From Desulfobacterales bacterium (GTDB lineage: Bacteria; Desulfobacterota; Desulfobacteria; Desulfobacterales; JALSRD01), in NCBI GenBank assembly GCA_026984935.1, contig JALSRD010000053.1:1-57664 (forward strand): DNA of 57,664 nt. The letters run 5' to 3'. The position numbers and the translations under genes are program-made. The notes under the pieces were generated by a model. That model searched no databases and was not told where the DNA came from. It worked only from the letters and a program-made list of their open reading frames with translations. Within the stretch, counting starts at the first letter, position 1; the number at the start of each line of letters is the position of its first letter. Of the stretch, positions 50,089 through 57,664 are shown piece after piece.

Positions 50089-52572
50089 CTATCGGCAGCG
50101 GTTGCGCAGCGCCAGATTGATCTCCATTTTTTCCAGCGACAGCTTAATGACATCTTCGGCCTGGGGGTGCGTTTCCATGTACTGCGTGAAGAACTCCCGG
50201 ACCGCATCCGGGGCTTCCAGCCCAGCGACGGGCACGATAGCGGCGATGACACGCTCGAAAAACATGGGGTGGAATTTTTCGAAGTCGCCCAGGCGCGCCA
50301 CGAACCACTCCCACAGGCCGGGCACCGCCTCCGGGTTGGATGCCAGGGACACCACCGGGATGAATTTGTTGCGTGCCGGCACCTTTTCCAGGATGAAATC
50401 TTTCAGCGCTGCGATGCAGTCCGGCTGGCGGAAGCAGCCCAGGGCCGCCAGAATATTGAGGCGTTCGTGTTCGCTGTCCGTGGTTTCCATGCGCCGGACG
50501 AACCATGCATAGGTGTCCATGTCCCCGCAGGCGGCGGCGATCTGCATCACGCCCTTCATGATGTCCGCTGCGATACCATGGCCCTGGCGCAGCTTCTCGA
50601 ACAGCTCCTGTCCGGCGTCGGCCGCAGTGCCCGAGCCGAAAACCACGGCCGGCCACAGCAGTGGGTCGCGCAGCAGTGAAGTTCCGTAGGGTTCGTCCGG
50701 GTGCGGCTGAAAGCCGATTTGCGCCAGCACGCCGTCGATCAGCGGCCCGGCGATTTTGCAAACCTCGCCGCGGCGGTGGGGGACGACCAGAAAGATTTCC
50801 AGCAGGTGAAAGACCATGCTCACCATGGGCAGGTAGGCGCGTTCCCCGCGGTAGTGGCCCAGAAATTCAAGGTAATTTGCAAGGGACCGGTCGCCGCGTT
50901 TGAGCAATGCGAAAAGGTCGTTTTCGAGTCCCCAGCGATCCGGGCTGCCCAGGTTCCCGCCGGCGGAAAGTTTTCCCAGCGCCTCGAGGTTCCGGTGGTC
51001 CAGGTAGCTGACCCGGTAAAATCCGGTCTGTTCCGGGTTCACCTTGTAGGCGGCGACATTTTCACCGATGTCGATTTCGGCCTGCCGGCCTTCCATGAGC
51101 AGCGCGCGGGTCTGCCGCTTGCCCTTGGCATCGAAAAACGCTACCTGCAGCGGGATCGGCCAGACCGACTCGCATGCCGTCGGCAGGTAGGTGAAACGCT
51201 GCTGGGTCAGAAGCAGTTTGCCGCCCTTTCGCCGAACCTCGACCAGCGGGAATCCGGGCTGGGACACCCAGCGTTTCATCATGGATGCCACCGGCTGGTC
51301 GGACGTCTGCTCCAGCGCCTGCCAGAGATCCTGGCTGGCGGCGTTTCCGTAGGCATGGGTTTCGAGATAGCGCTGCAGGCCTTTGCGAAAGTTCTGCGGC
51401 CCGATATGGCCCTCGATCTGTCTCAGAATGCTGCCGCCCTTGCTGTAGATGATCGGTGCGGTGCTGGTGTTGATCACCACGTGTTCGCCGCCCGGGATTT
51501 CGATGGCGAAAGTTTCGTTCAGGCCGTCGCGAACCATGGCGCTGGCCGTCTGGCTCAGCAGAAACTGCTCCCAGGTAAGCCATTGGGGGAAGTAGTGATG
51601 AACCGTGCCGTATCCGAAGTAGGTGGCGAAGCTTTCGTTAAGCCACAGAAATTTCCAGTCGGCGGGCGTGACCAGGTTGCCGAACCACTGGTGGGTGATT
51701 TCGTGCGCCACCACCTCGAAAATACGCGTCTTGCCGGTCAGAGAGGTTACGCCCGGGTAATCCAGCAGGAGGTTTTCGCGAAAAGTGACGGCCCCCCAGT
51801 TCTCCATCGCTCCGAAGGCAAAATCGGGGATCGCCAGCAGGTCCATTTTCGGCAGGGGGTAGTCGATGCCGAAGTAGTCTTCGCAGAACGCCAGCGCCTT
51901 GCGCCCGAAATCCAGGCCGCTTTCGGCATAAGCGATTCGGCCCGGTACGGTGGCCACGCGCACGCGCCGGTCTTTACGGTCGGTGGTGAAATCAAACCGT
52001 CCGACGCCCATGAACACCAGGTAGGTGGACATTTTCGGCGTGCGCCGGAAAGTGACCCGGCGCTTTCCGTTGCCGGCGGATTTTGCGGCCGCAACATCCA
52101 TGTTCGATACGGCGGTGAGGCCCTCATCGATGTGCAGGGTGATATCGAAAGTGGCCTTTTGGGCCGGGTGGTCGAAGCAAGGAAATACGCGGCGTGCATC
52201 GCTTTCCTGGAACTGGGTGACGGCGATGTGTTCGCTGCGCCCGTCGTGCGGATAGGCGCTGCGGTAAAATCCGGCCATCTTGTCGTTGATTTTCCCGCTG
52301 TAACGGATGCGCACGGTCAGTTTCCCGCTGACATCGCGCGGCAATAAAAGGTTCAGTGTCTCATCGGACGGGTCTACCTGGAAGGCGCATGTAAACCGGT
52401 CAGCGCCTTGCTGCGCCTCGCAATGCCATACGGCGATATCCAGAATATTCAGCCGGATGCGCCGGGCCGGCTGCGGGCAATGGATTTCGATGAAAACCTC
52501 GCCTGCAAAATCAAAGGCCTGCAGATCGGGCTCGATTCGGATGGTGTAGCTGACGGGCCGGGGTGTTTGCAT
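50089..52572 (-). CDS. M1-family zinc aminopeptidase
   Basis: This 827-residue gluzincin removes N-terminal residues from peptides. It has the exopeptidase motif GAMENWGAVTFRE near residue 256, the zinc site HEITHQWFGN near 290 with the second Glu in NESFATYFGY near 311, and an ERAP1-like C-terminal helical domain (about 540-827). Its layout is closer to archaeal tricorn-interacting and eukaryotic M1 enzymes than to E. coli PepN. Glu-rich or signal sequences are absent, so it is cytoplasmic. The ATG at 52572 follows GGAGGAG; an upstream ATG at 52650 would add residues overlapping the promoter. Confidence 0.92.
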   Translation of the reverse strand: MQTPRPVSYTIRIEPDLQAFDFAGEVFIEIHCPQPARRIRLNILDIAVWHCEAQQGADRFTCAFQVDPSDETLNLLLPRDVSGKLTVRIRYSGKINDKMAGFYRSAYPHDGRSEHIAVTQFQESDARRVFPCFDHPAQKATFDITLHIDEGLTAVSNMDVAAAKSAGNGKRRVTFRRTPKMSTYLVFMGVGRFDFTTDRKDRRVRVATVPGRIAYAESGLDFGRKALAFCEDYFGIDYPLPKMDLLAIPDFAFGAMENWGAVTFRENLLLDYPGVTSLTGKTRIFEVVAHEITHQWFGNLVTPADWKFLWLNESFATYFGYGTVHHYFPQWLTWEQFLLSQTASAMVRDGLNETFAIEIPGGEHVVINTSTAPIIYSKGGSILRQIEGHIGPQNFRKGLQRYLETHAYGNAASQDLWQALEQTSDQPVASMMKRWVSQPGFPLVEVRRKGGKLLLTQQRFTYLPTACESVWPIPLQVAFFDAKGKRQTRALLMEGRQAEIDIGENVAAYKVNPEQTGFYRVSYLDHRNLEALGKLSAGGNLGSPDRWGLENDLFALLKRGDRSLANYLEFLGHYRGERAYLPMVSMVFHLLEIFLVVPHRRGEVCKIAGPLIDGVLAQIGFQPHPDEPYGTSLLRDPLLWPAVVFGSGTAADAGQELFEKLRQGHGIAADIMKGVMQIAAACGDMDTYAWFVRRMETTDSEHERLNILAALGCFRQPDCIAALKDFILEKVPARNKFIPVVSLASNPEAVPGLWEWFVARLGDFEKFHPMFFERVIAAIVPVAGLEAPDAVREFFTQYMETHPQAEDVIKLSLEKMEINLALRNRCR

Positions 52573-52621
52573 GGCTCCTCCGGTAGAGACGGCAAAGAAA
52601 TTGGTGTAATTGACGGATTTG

Positions 52622-52650
52622 AGCATATACTTTTTCCCTTTGGCTGCCAA
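52622..52650 (-). promoter_or_regulatory. Promoter candidate for the M1 aminopeptidase
   Basis: On the minus strand TTGGCA (52650-52645), a 17-base spacer and TATGCT (52627-52622), about 50 bases before the start codon. Confidence 0.5.
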
Positions 52651-52697
52651 CTGTTTTCATCCCTTTATGACCGCCGGCAACGGTTATCGTGCGGTGG

Positions 52698-52726
52698 TTG
52701 ACCTTAGAATGCATAGATGCTATTTT
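52698..52726 (+). promoter_or_regulatory. Promoter for the liv operon
   Basis: TTGACC (52698-52703), 17 bases, TATTTT (52721-52726). It is the only good plus-strand match before livG and gives a leader of about 100 bases. Confidence 0.6.
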
Positions 52727-52829
52727 CCGCGCCAGTTTTTGCCAGTTTTTTAAATCCCGGCTAACGGGAATGGCGTTGGCCGGTTGTGCGCATCGGCTGT
52801 TACCATGGGGGCCTAGGAGGCTGATCGCA

Positions 52830-53600
52830 GTGGGGACTGATTTTCTGCTGAAAATTGATGCACTGTCCGTTTCTTTCGGTGGGGTGAAGGCGCTTGAAAA
52901 TTACCGGCTCAACCTCGAAGCGTCGCGTATTCTGGGGATCATCGGGCCCAATGGGGCCGGCAAAACCACGCTTTTCAACCTGATTACAGGCTTCATCCGA
53001 CCCGATACAGGGCGTGTTTTTTTCAATGGCCGGAATATTACGCGCTGGGAACCCTACCGGATTGCCAGGCAGGGGATCACCCGTTCGTTTCAGAATATCT
53101 GTCTTTTTGGCCGGCTCTCTGTGCTGGACAATGTCGTTGCCGGCTGCCAGATTCGCCGCCGCCCCTCATTTGCATCCACGCTTTTCAGGACGCGCGCATT
53201 CCTGAGGGACGAGAAAAAGCTGCAGGACCGCGCCCGGCATCTGTTGTCCGTATTCGGCCTGGAACAGCAGGCCGAACGGCGGGCCATGAATCTGGCCTAT
53301 GGTGATCAGCGCCGGCTGGAGATTGCCAGGGCCCTTGCCGCCGGGCCCAGGCTGCTGATGATCGACGAGCCGGCCGCCGGGATGAATCCCAAGGAAACCC
53401 AGGACCTTTTGGACCTCATCCTGGAGCTGAAAGCCCGGTTCAGTCTGACCATCATCCTGATCGAGCACAACATGAACCTGGTGATGCCCTTGTGTGAAAC
53501 CGTGCAGGTGCTGAACTACGGGAGGCTGGTGGCAGAGGGTACGCCCGCTCAAATTCAGCGCAACCCGGAAGTCATCGATGCCTATCTGGGGGACCGGTAA
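52830..53600 (+). CDS. livG: Branched-chain amino-acid ABC ATPase LivG
   Basis: This 256-residue ATPase is of the LivG type: Walker A GPNGAGKTT near residue 40, Q-loop RSFQNICLFG, signature LAYGDQRRLEIARAL near 150, Walker B LLMIDEPAAGMNP near 173, H-loop IEHNM and the LivG-type ending VIDAYLG. The start is GTG at 52830, with AGGAGG nine bases upstream; longer ATG-started versions add Arg/Pro-rich residues unlike LivG. It opens the operon, one base before livF. The operon order G-F-H-M-J puts ATPases first and the binding protein last, the reverse of the classical E. coli order. Confidence 0.9.
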   Translation: MGTDFLLKIDALSVSFGGVKALENYRLNLEASRILGIIGPNGAGKTTLFNLITGFIRPDTGRVFFNGRNITRWEPYRIARQGITRSFQNICLFGRLSVLDNVVAGCQIRRRPSFASTLFRTRAFLRDEKKLQDRARHLLSVFGLEQQAERRAMNLAYGDQRRLEIARALAAGPRLLMIDEPAAGMNPKETQDLLDLILELKARFSLTIILIEHNMNLVMPLCETVQVLNYGRLVAEGTPAQIQRNPEVIDAYLGDR

Positions 53601-53601
53601 A

Positions 53602-54306
53602 ATGCTGCAGGTTACGGGCCTCGAGGTGTTTTACGGCAATATCCAGGCGCTGCACGGCGTCAGCTTCAGGGTGGCAGCGGGTGAGACGGTCACCATCATC
53701 GGGTCCAACGGCGCCGGCAAATCCACCACGCTGATGGCCATCGCCGGCCTGCTGAAACCCAGGAAAGGGCAGATAAAATATTGCGGCAGGCAGGTGGAGA
53801 AGCTTTCGGCTTACCAGACGGTGCGGCTGGGGATCTCGCTGTGCCCAGAGGGACGGCGGATCTTTGCCAGCCTTTCGGTACATGAAAACCTGACCATGGG
53901 CGCGGTGCAACGGCGTGACCGCAAAGCGGTCCGGGCGGACATTGATTGGGTGCTCTCCCTTTTCCCGGACCTGAAAAGCCGCCTGGAGCAGTCGGGCGGT
54001 ACATTAAGCGGCGGGCAGCAGCAGATGCTGGCCATCGGCCGTGCGCTGATGAGCCGGCCGAAACTGCTCATCCTCGATGAACCCTCGCTGGGCCTTGCAC
54101 CGGTGCTGGTGAATCAGATTTTCAACGTCATTGCCGCCCTTAAAAACGAAAACACCACGGTGCTGCTGGTGGAACAGAACGCGCGCCGCGCACTGGAGAT
54201 CGCCGACAGGGGGTACGTGATCGAAACCGGCAGGATCACGCTGGAGGGTCCGAGTGCGGCCCTGAAGAATAACGAGCGCGTGAAAAACGCATATCTGGGA
54301 GGCTGA
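53602..54306 (+). CDS. livF: Branched-chain amino-acid ABC ATPase LivF
   Basis: This 234-residue ATPase is the partner of LivG. It has Walker A GSNGAGKST near residue 35, the LivF-typical SLCPEGRRIFASLSVHENL, signature LSGGQQQMLAIGRAL near 135, Walker B LLILDEPSLGLAP near 155, and the ending KNAYLGG. The start ATG 53602 follows the livG stop by one base, and its own stop abuts livH. Together LivG and LivF drive import of leucine/isoleucine/valine or related ligands such as amides and urea; the family does not distinguish these. Confidence 0.9.
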   Translation: MLQVTGLEVFYGNIQALHGVSFRVAAGETVTIIGSNGAGKSTTLMAIAGLLKPRKGQIKYCGRQVEKLSAYQTVRLGISLCPEGRRIFASLSVHENLTMGAVQRRDRKAVRADIDWVLSLFPDLKSRLEQSGGTLSGGQQQMLAIGRALMSRPKLLILDEPSLGLAPVLVNQIFNVIAALKNENTTVLLVEQNARRALEIADRGYVIETGRITLEGPSAALKNNERVKNAYLGG

Positions 54307-55206
54307 ATGTCGCCGACAGCCTATTTTTTTCAACAATTTTTAAATGCGCTGAGCCTGGGAAGCATTTACGCGCTGGTGACCATCGGCCTGGCCATGGTGT
54401 TCAGCATCCTGCGCCTGATCAATTTCGCCCACGGCGATTTGATGATGATCGGATCCTACGCCATTCTGATGATATGGGACGCCGGCGCGCCTGGTTGGGT
54501 GGCGATTCTGGCGGGTGTGGCCATCAGCGGTGTTGCCGGCATTATCATGGAACGGGTATGCTACCGGCCGCTGCGGGGCAGTGCGGAAATGACCACCCTG
54601 CTGACTTCCTTTGCCGTGGTGGTGCTGCTGGAAAATGGTGCCATCCTGCTCTTCGGCCCCAACACCCGCCCCTTCGGCATTTTAAATTTCAGCCATCCCA
54701 CCTTCAGCATCTATTCCACACTGATCAGCAAGATTGATGTTGTTACGGTGATTTTGACCCTCACCATCCTCCTGCTGACGGCCTTGTTCATCAAAAGAAC
54801 CACCATGGGAATCGCCATGCGGGCCGTGGCCGACGACCTGACGGCCAGCCACCTGGTGGGCATCCACCTCAACCGGGTGATCGTCAGCGCCTTTTTTATC
54901 GGCTCGCTGTTCGCCGGGCTGGCCGGCCTCCTGTGGAGTGCACGGGCCGGGAAAATCTACCCGCTGATGGGATTTATCCCGGTGGTCAAGGCCTTCGTGG
55001 CGGCCGTGATCGGTGGTTTCGGCAGTATTCCCGGGGCGGTCATCGGTGGTTATGTGTTGGGATTCGCGGAGGTGTTTCTCATAGCGCTGCTGCCGCCGGA
55101 CTTTCAGGGATACCGGGATGCCTTCGTGTTCGTGCTGCTGATTTTTATCCTGCTCATCCGGCCGCAGGGCATACTGGGTGCAAAAGCCATGGAGAGGAGA
55201 ATCTGA
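54307..55206 (+). CDS. livH: Branched-chain amino-acid ABC permease LivH
   Basis: This 299-residue inner-membrane permease has about eight hydrophobic segments. Family marks are LSLGSIYALVTIGLAMVFSI at the start, LINFAHGDLMMIGSY, the coupling region MGIAMRAVADDLTASHLVGI near 165, and VVKAFVAAVIGGFGSIPGAVIGGY near 225. The start ATG 54307 directly follows the livF TGA with GGGAGG just upstream. It pairs with LivM encoded next. Confidence 0.9.
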   Translation: MSPTAYFFQQFLNALSLGSIYALVTIGLAMVFSILRLINFAHGDLMMIGSYAILMIWDAGAPGWVAILAGVAISGVAGIIMERVCYRPLRGSAEMTTLLTSFAVVVLLENGAILLFGPNTRPFGILNFSHPTFSIYSTLISKIDVVTVILTLTILLLTALFIKRTTMGIAMRAVADDLTASHLVGIHLNRVIVSAFFIGSLFAGLAGLLWSARAGKIYPLMGFIPVVKAFVAAVIGGFGSIPGAVIGGYVLGFAEVFLIALLPPDFQGYRDAFVFVLLIFILLIRPQGILGAKAMERRI

Positions 55207-55207
55207 A

Positions 55208-56224
55208 ATGCGTCCGGAAAGGCGATCATTTTATACGCTTGCGGCCATCGGGCTGTTTTTTCTCGGCATCTGCCTGCTGGAGATGTACGGCAGCCACTAC
55301 GATCGCCGCGTGGCCAACCTGATGATGATCTATGTCATCTTGACGGTTAGCCTGAACCTCTCCAACGGGATCATGGGGATTTCCTCTCTGGGACAGATCG
55401 GATTCATGTCCATCGGGGCGTACGTTGCCGCGGTTCTGACGCTGCCGGCCGGACTCAAAGAGCGCTGGCTGACGGGATTGCCCCACTGGCTGAGCACCAT
55501 ACAGGCCGGATTGCTGCCGGCCATGGTCCTGGCCGGCGTCCTGGCCGCCGTGGTCGCCTTTCTGGTCGGCATCGTCATCCTCAGGCTGCAGGGCGTATTT
55601 GCGGCCGTCGCCACACTAGGCTTTTTGATCATCGTCAAGGTGATCGCCGAAAACTGGATGTCGGTGACCCGGGGCGGACGGGGTATCTCCGCGCTTCCGG
55701 CATATACCAACTTATGGTGGACGGGGGCGGCGGCGCTGGTGACGATTTGCGTGGTTTTGCGGATCGTGAAATCACCGCACGGCAGGAGCATGCTGGCCGT
55801 GCGGGAACATGATCTGGCCGCTCAGAGTATCGGTATCAACGCCCCGCGCATCCGCTTGCTGGCCTTCGTGGTCAGCGCCTTTTTTACCGGTATCGCCGGT
55901 TCCCTGTGGGCCAATCTGATCGGTGTGGTGTCGCCCGGCAGCTTTTACCTGTGGCTGACCCTGCTCATCATCATCATGATGGTCGTGGGCGGTATGGGCA
56001 GTGTAACGGGCTCCGTTATCTCCGCTGCCGGTTTTACCATACTGCTGGAGCTCTTGCGGGGTTTTGAAAACAGAATTGCAGTCTACGGCATCAGCTATAT
56101 CCTCTTTGCCGCTGTGTTCATGCTGGTGATCATATTCCGACCTGATGGCGTCATGGGAGACAGGGAATTCAGTTGGACTCTGCTGCAGCGTGCGGCCGCT
56201 TTCTCCCGCCGAAAATCCCCGTGA
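55208..56224 (+). CDS. livM: Branched-chain amino-acid ABC permease LivM
   Basis: This 338-residue permease has about ten hydrophobic segments with the LivM marks LNLSNGIMGISSLGQIGFMSIGAY (in two conserved blocks), FAAVATLGFLIIVKV, the coupling loop AVREHDLAAQSIGINAPRIR near 205, and MVVGGMGSVTGSVISAAGF. GAGGAG precedes ATG 55208, one base after livH. LivH and LivM form the heterodimeric channel. A 146-base gap follows before the binding protein. Confidence 0.9.
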   Translation: MRPERRSFYTLAAIGLFFLGICLLEMYGSHYDRRVANLMMIYVILTVSLNLSNGIMGISSLGQIGFMSIGAYVAAVLTLPAGLKERWLTGLPHWLSTIQAGLLPAMVLAGVLAAVVAFLVGIVILRLQGVFAAVATLGFLIIVKVIAENWMSVTRGGRGISALPAYTNLWWTGAAALVTICVVLRIVKSPHGRSMLAVREHDLAAQSIGINAPRIRLLAFVVSAFFTGIAGSLWANLIGVVSPGSFYLWLTLLIIIMMVVGGMGSVTGSVISAAGFTILLELLRGFENRIAVYGISYILFAAVFMLVIIFRPDGVMGDREFSWTLLQRAAAFSRRKSP

Positions 56225-56370
56225 GCGGACCCCGGAAAGACCTGAGGGGAGGTGATGCCGGACAGGTTCAAGCGGCAGATGACTAAATCCAAGACCACCA
56301 GTGCATCCCCGGGCATTCTGCTGCGATGCAGCCGGAGGGCAATGTTCATCCAACCCAAAAGGAGGAAATT

Positions 56371-57531
56371 ATGCGCAAAGGGATCAGCTTTTTCACAATG
56401 GCCTTGGCTATGGCCGGCCTGTTTTTGTTCACCGCCGTCGCCGGCGCCGACACCGTCAAGATTGGGGTCGTCGAGAACCTGACGGGTTCGCAGGCATCTC
56501 TGGACCAACCCTCTTTAAACGGCGTCAAACTGGCCCTGAAAGAGATCAATGACGCCGGCGGGGTGCTGGGAAAGAAGGTCGAGATTATTGTCAGAGACGG
56601 CAAATCCGATCCGGCCACCCTGGCAACGGTTACAGAGGAGATTCTGGGCAAGGGGGTCAGCGCCCTTACCGGGCTGTCCGATACCACCATGGTGCTGGCG
56701 GCAGCACCGGCCGCCCAGCGTGCCGGCGTGGCCTTCGTCTCATCCGGCGCAACATCTCCCGCCCTGCCCAACGAGGTGGGTAATTGTCTGTTCCTCGAGC
56801 CTTTCGGCGACAATGTGCAGGCCGCCGCCGCCGCGGAGTATGCCTACAACGACCTGCGGGCACGCTCCGTCTGGGTGCTGTACGACAAGGCCATGGACTA
56901 CACTTACCTGCTGCAGCGTTATTTCTGCGACCGCTTTGGTGGATTGGGGGGGGCCATCATCTCCAAGGCCACCTATCAGACCGGCGATACGGACTTCAGG
57001 GCGCAGATCACCAGTTTGAAATCCAAAAAAGCGCTGCCCGATATTCTGTTTATATCGTCGGGACCCGATGATATCGGCACTATCGTGAAACAGGTGCGCG
57101 ACATGGGCATTAAAACACCCATCGTTGGCGGAGACGGTTATGACACCCCGCTGCTGGCAAAGGTCGCCGGTCCGGCCGCCGCCACAGATGTCTATTTCAC
57201 CACGCATGTGGCGCTGGACTCCCAGGGTGCGCGGCCTTTTGTGAACAGTTACAAGAAAATGTTCGGCCACGGACCTGAAAACGGGTTCGCCGCCCTGGGC
57301 TATGACGCCTTCAAACTGATTGTCAATGCAGTGAAAAACGCCGGCACGGCCGATCCCCAGGCGGTGAGAAAGGCGCTTGCGGCGACCAAGGGTTTCAAAG
57401 GCGTCACCGGCACCATCAACTACCCCAAGGGTATCCGGGTTCCCCAGAAGTCGGTCACCATCATCGAAGTCGAAAAGGGAAAGTTCATCTTCGTGAAACA
57501 GGTCATGCCGTCCGAGATCCCGGCACCTTAA
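56371..57531 (+). CDS. livJ: Branched-chain amino-acid-type periplasmic binding protein
   Basis: This 386-residue type I binding protein (Peripla_BP_6) has a Sec signal (FFTMALAMAGLFLFTAVAGA, residues 6-25). It then shows DTVKIGVVENLTGSQASLDQ, the hinge segment ALKEINDAGGVLGKKVEI, AVTEEILG-type helix residues, and AFVSSGATSPALP in the ligand pocket. Strong AAAGGAGGAAATT fixes ATG 56371. The ligand class (branched-chain amino acids, amides, aromatic acids) is uncertain. It is the last recognised liv gene here and is followed by a long hairpin and the start of another gene. Confidence 0.9.
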   Translation: MRKGISFFTMALAMAGLFLFTAVAGADTVKIGVVENLTGSQASLDQPSLNGVKLALKEINDAGGVLGKKVEIIVRDGKSDPATLATVTEEILGKGVSALTGLSDTTMVLAAAPAAQRAGVAFVSSGATSPALPNEVGNCLFLEPFGDNVQAAAAAEYAYNDLRARSVWVLYDKAMDYTYLLQRYFCDRFGGLGGAIISKATYQTGDTDFRAQITSLKSKKALPDILFISSGPDDIGTIVKQVRDMGIKTPIVGGDGYDTPLLAKVAGPAAATDVYFTTHVALDSQGARPFVNSYKKMFGHGPENGFAALGYDAFKLIVNAVKNAGTADPQAVRKALAATKGFKGVTGTINYPKGIRVPQKSVTIIEVEKGKFIFVKQVMPSEIPAP

Positions 57532-57548
57532 TATTCGAACCCTGTGCC

Positions 57549-57586
57549 GTGCCGGCCGGCTGAGCCATCTGCATGCCGACCGGCAC
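57549..57586 (+). terminator. Hairpin after the binding-protein gene
   Basis: GTGCCGGCCGGC (57549-57560) and GCCGACCGGCAC (57575-57586) pair over 12 bases with one mismatch and a 14-base loop. No T-run follows. It is probably an mRNA-stabilising or attenuating element between livJ and the next gene, like the hairpin at 9582-9607. Confidence 0.5.
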
Positions 57587-57616
57587 CGGCGCATCTCAAT
57601 TTGCGAGGTTTGCAAG

Positions 57617-57664
57617 ATGAAAAAAATCAAGCTCGAAGAATTCACCCAGCGTGCTTTTCAGGAG
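57617..57664 (+). CDS. Start of an unidentified gene (cut by window edge)
   Basis: An ATG at 57617, preceded by GAGG, opens a frame of 16 residues (KKIKLEEFTQRAF) to the window end. It is too short to identify. Its position suggests a further gene of the liv transcript. Confidence 0.5.
   Translation, partial: MKKIKLEEFTQRAFQE

Noticed and set aside
1-57664. CRISPR array, prophage, rRNA operon or replication origin
   Set aside because: I saw no regularly spaced repeats, phage structural genes, rRNA sequence or DnaA-box cluster. The only mobile-element trace is the IS3 remnant at 47.5-47.7 kb.

Overview
The window is GC-rich chromosomal DNA (the one visibly AT-rich island is at about 47.1-47.75 kb). 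Its gene set suggests an anaerobic deltaproteobacterium (Desulfobacterota, Desulfobacteraceae-like): an MttB-family methyltransferase without pyrrolysine, a NIL-domain ferredoxin, a CooT-type nickel protein, a branched-chain amino-acid ABC system and several secreted or envelope proteins. This assignment is inferred from gene content; there is no rRNA or other phylogenetic marker to fix the species.

Layout. 1-3.6 kb (minus): most of a very large exported protein built from CARDB/Ig-like beta domains, running off the left edge. 4.1-6.0 kb (plus): two YbjQ-family proteins and an M48 metalloprotease; the protease probably starts at CTG directly after the preceding TAG. 6.2-15.4 kb: an MttB-type methyltransferase diverging from a Dpp/Opp-like ABC transporter (Tat-exported binding protein, two permeases, one fused double ATPase) and a TIM-barrel enzyme. 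15.4-16.9 kb (minus): FetAB-like exporter. 17.4-20.8 kb (minus): tRNA-Arg(CCG), FolC, ribosomal protein S21 and a CCA-adding/poly(A) polymerase-type enzyme. 21.0-23.9 kb: a LysM protein and a convergent acyltransferase-hydrolase fusion. 24.0-27.0 kb (plus): NIL ferredoxin, MnmA and MtaB, a tRNA-thiolation group. 27.1-28.5 kb: an azoreductase-like flavoprotein and a DUF547 protein. 28.6-33.9 kb (plus): pentose-phosphate genes gnd-zwf-VTT-pgl-tal. 34-38.4 kb: a 19-repeat helical solenoid protein with the best promoter and terminator in the window, diverging from a sensor-SpoIIE phosphatase. 38.4-43.5 kb (minus): a GT4 glycosyltransferase and an Mla/Pqi-type lipid transport operon. 43.9-47.0 kb (plus): potassium channel, lytic transglycosylase and a small lipoprotein. 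47.1-47.7 kb: a decayed IS3-family orfA joined in frame to a membrane-protein ORF. 47.9-57.7 kb: acyl-CoA ligase, CooT, M1 aminopeptidase, and a liv operon (G-F-H-M-J) continuing past the right edge.

How parts fit together. Most genes form short, tightly packed operons with ATGA or TAATG overlaps. Perfect or near-perfect hairpins follow both binding-protein genes (9582-9607 and 57549-57586), which would suit separate setting of binding-protein and downstream levels. Several genes use non-ATG starts that are decided by well-placed ribosome-binding sites (S21 TTG, LivG GTG, the 46.4-kb lipoprotein TTG, the M48 protease CTG). The observations most worth following are the solenoid repeat protein, the same-frame TAG/CTG junction before the protease, the methyltransferase-transporter locus lacking a corrinoid partner, the VTT membrane protein embedded in the pentose-phosphate operon, and the IS3 chimera.
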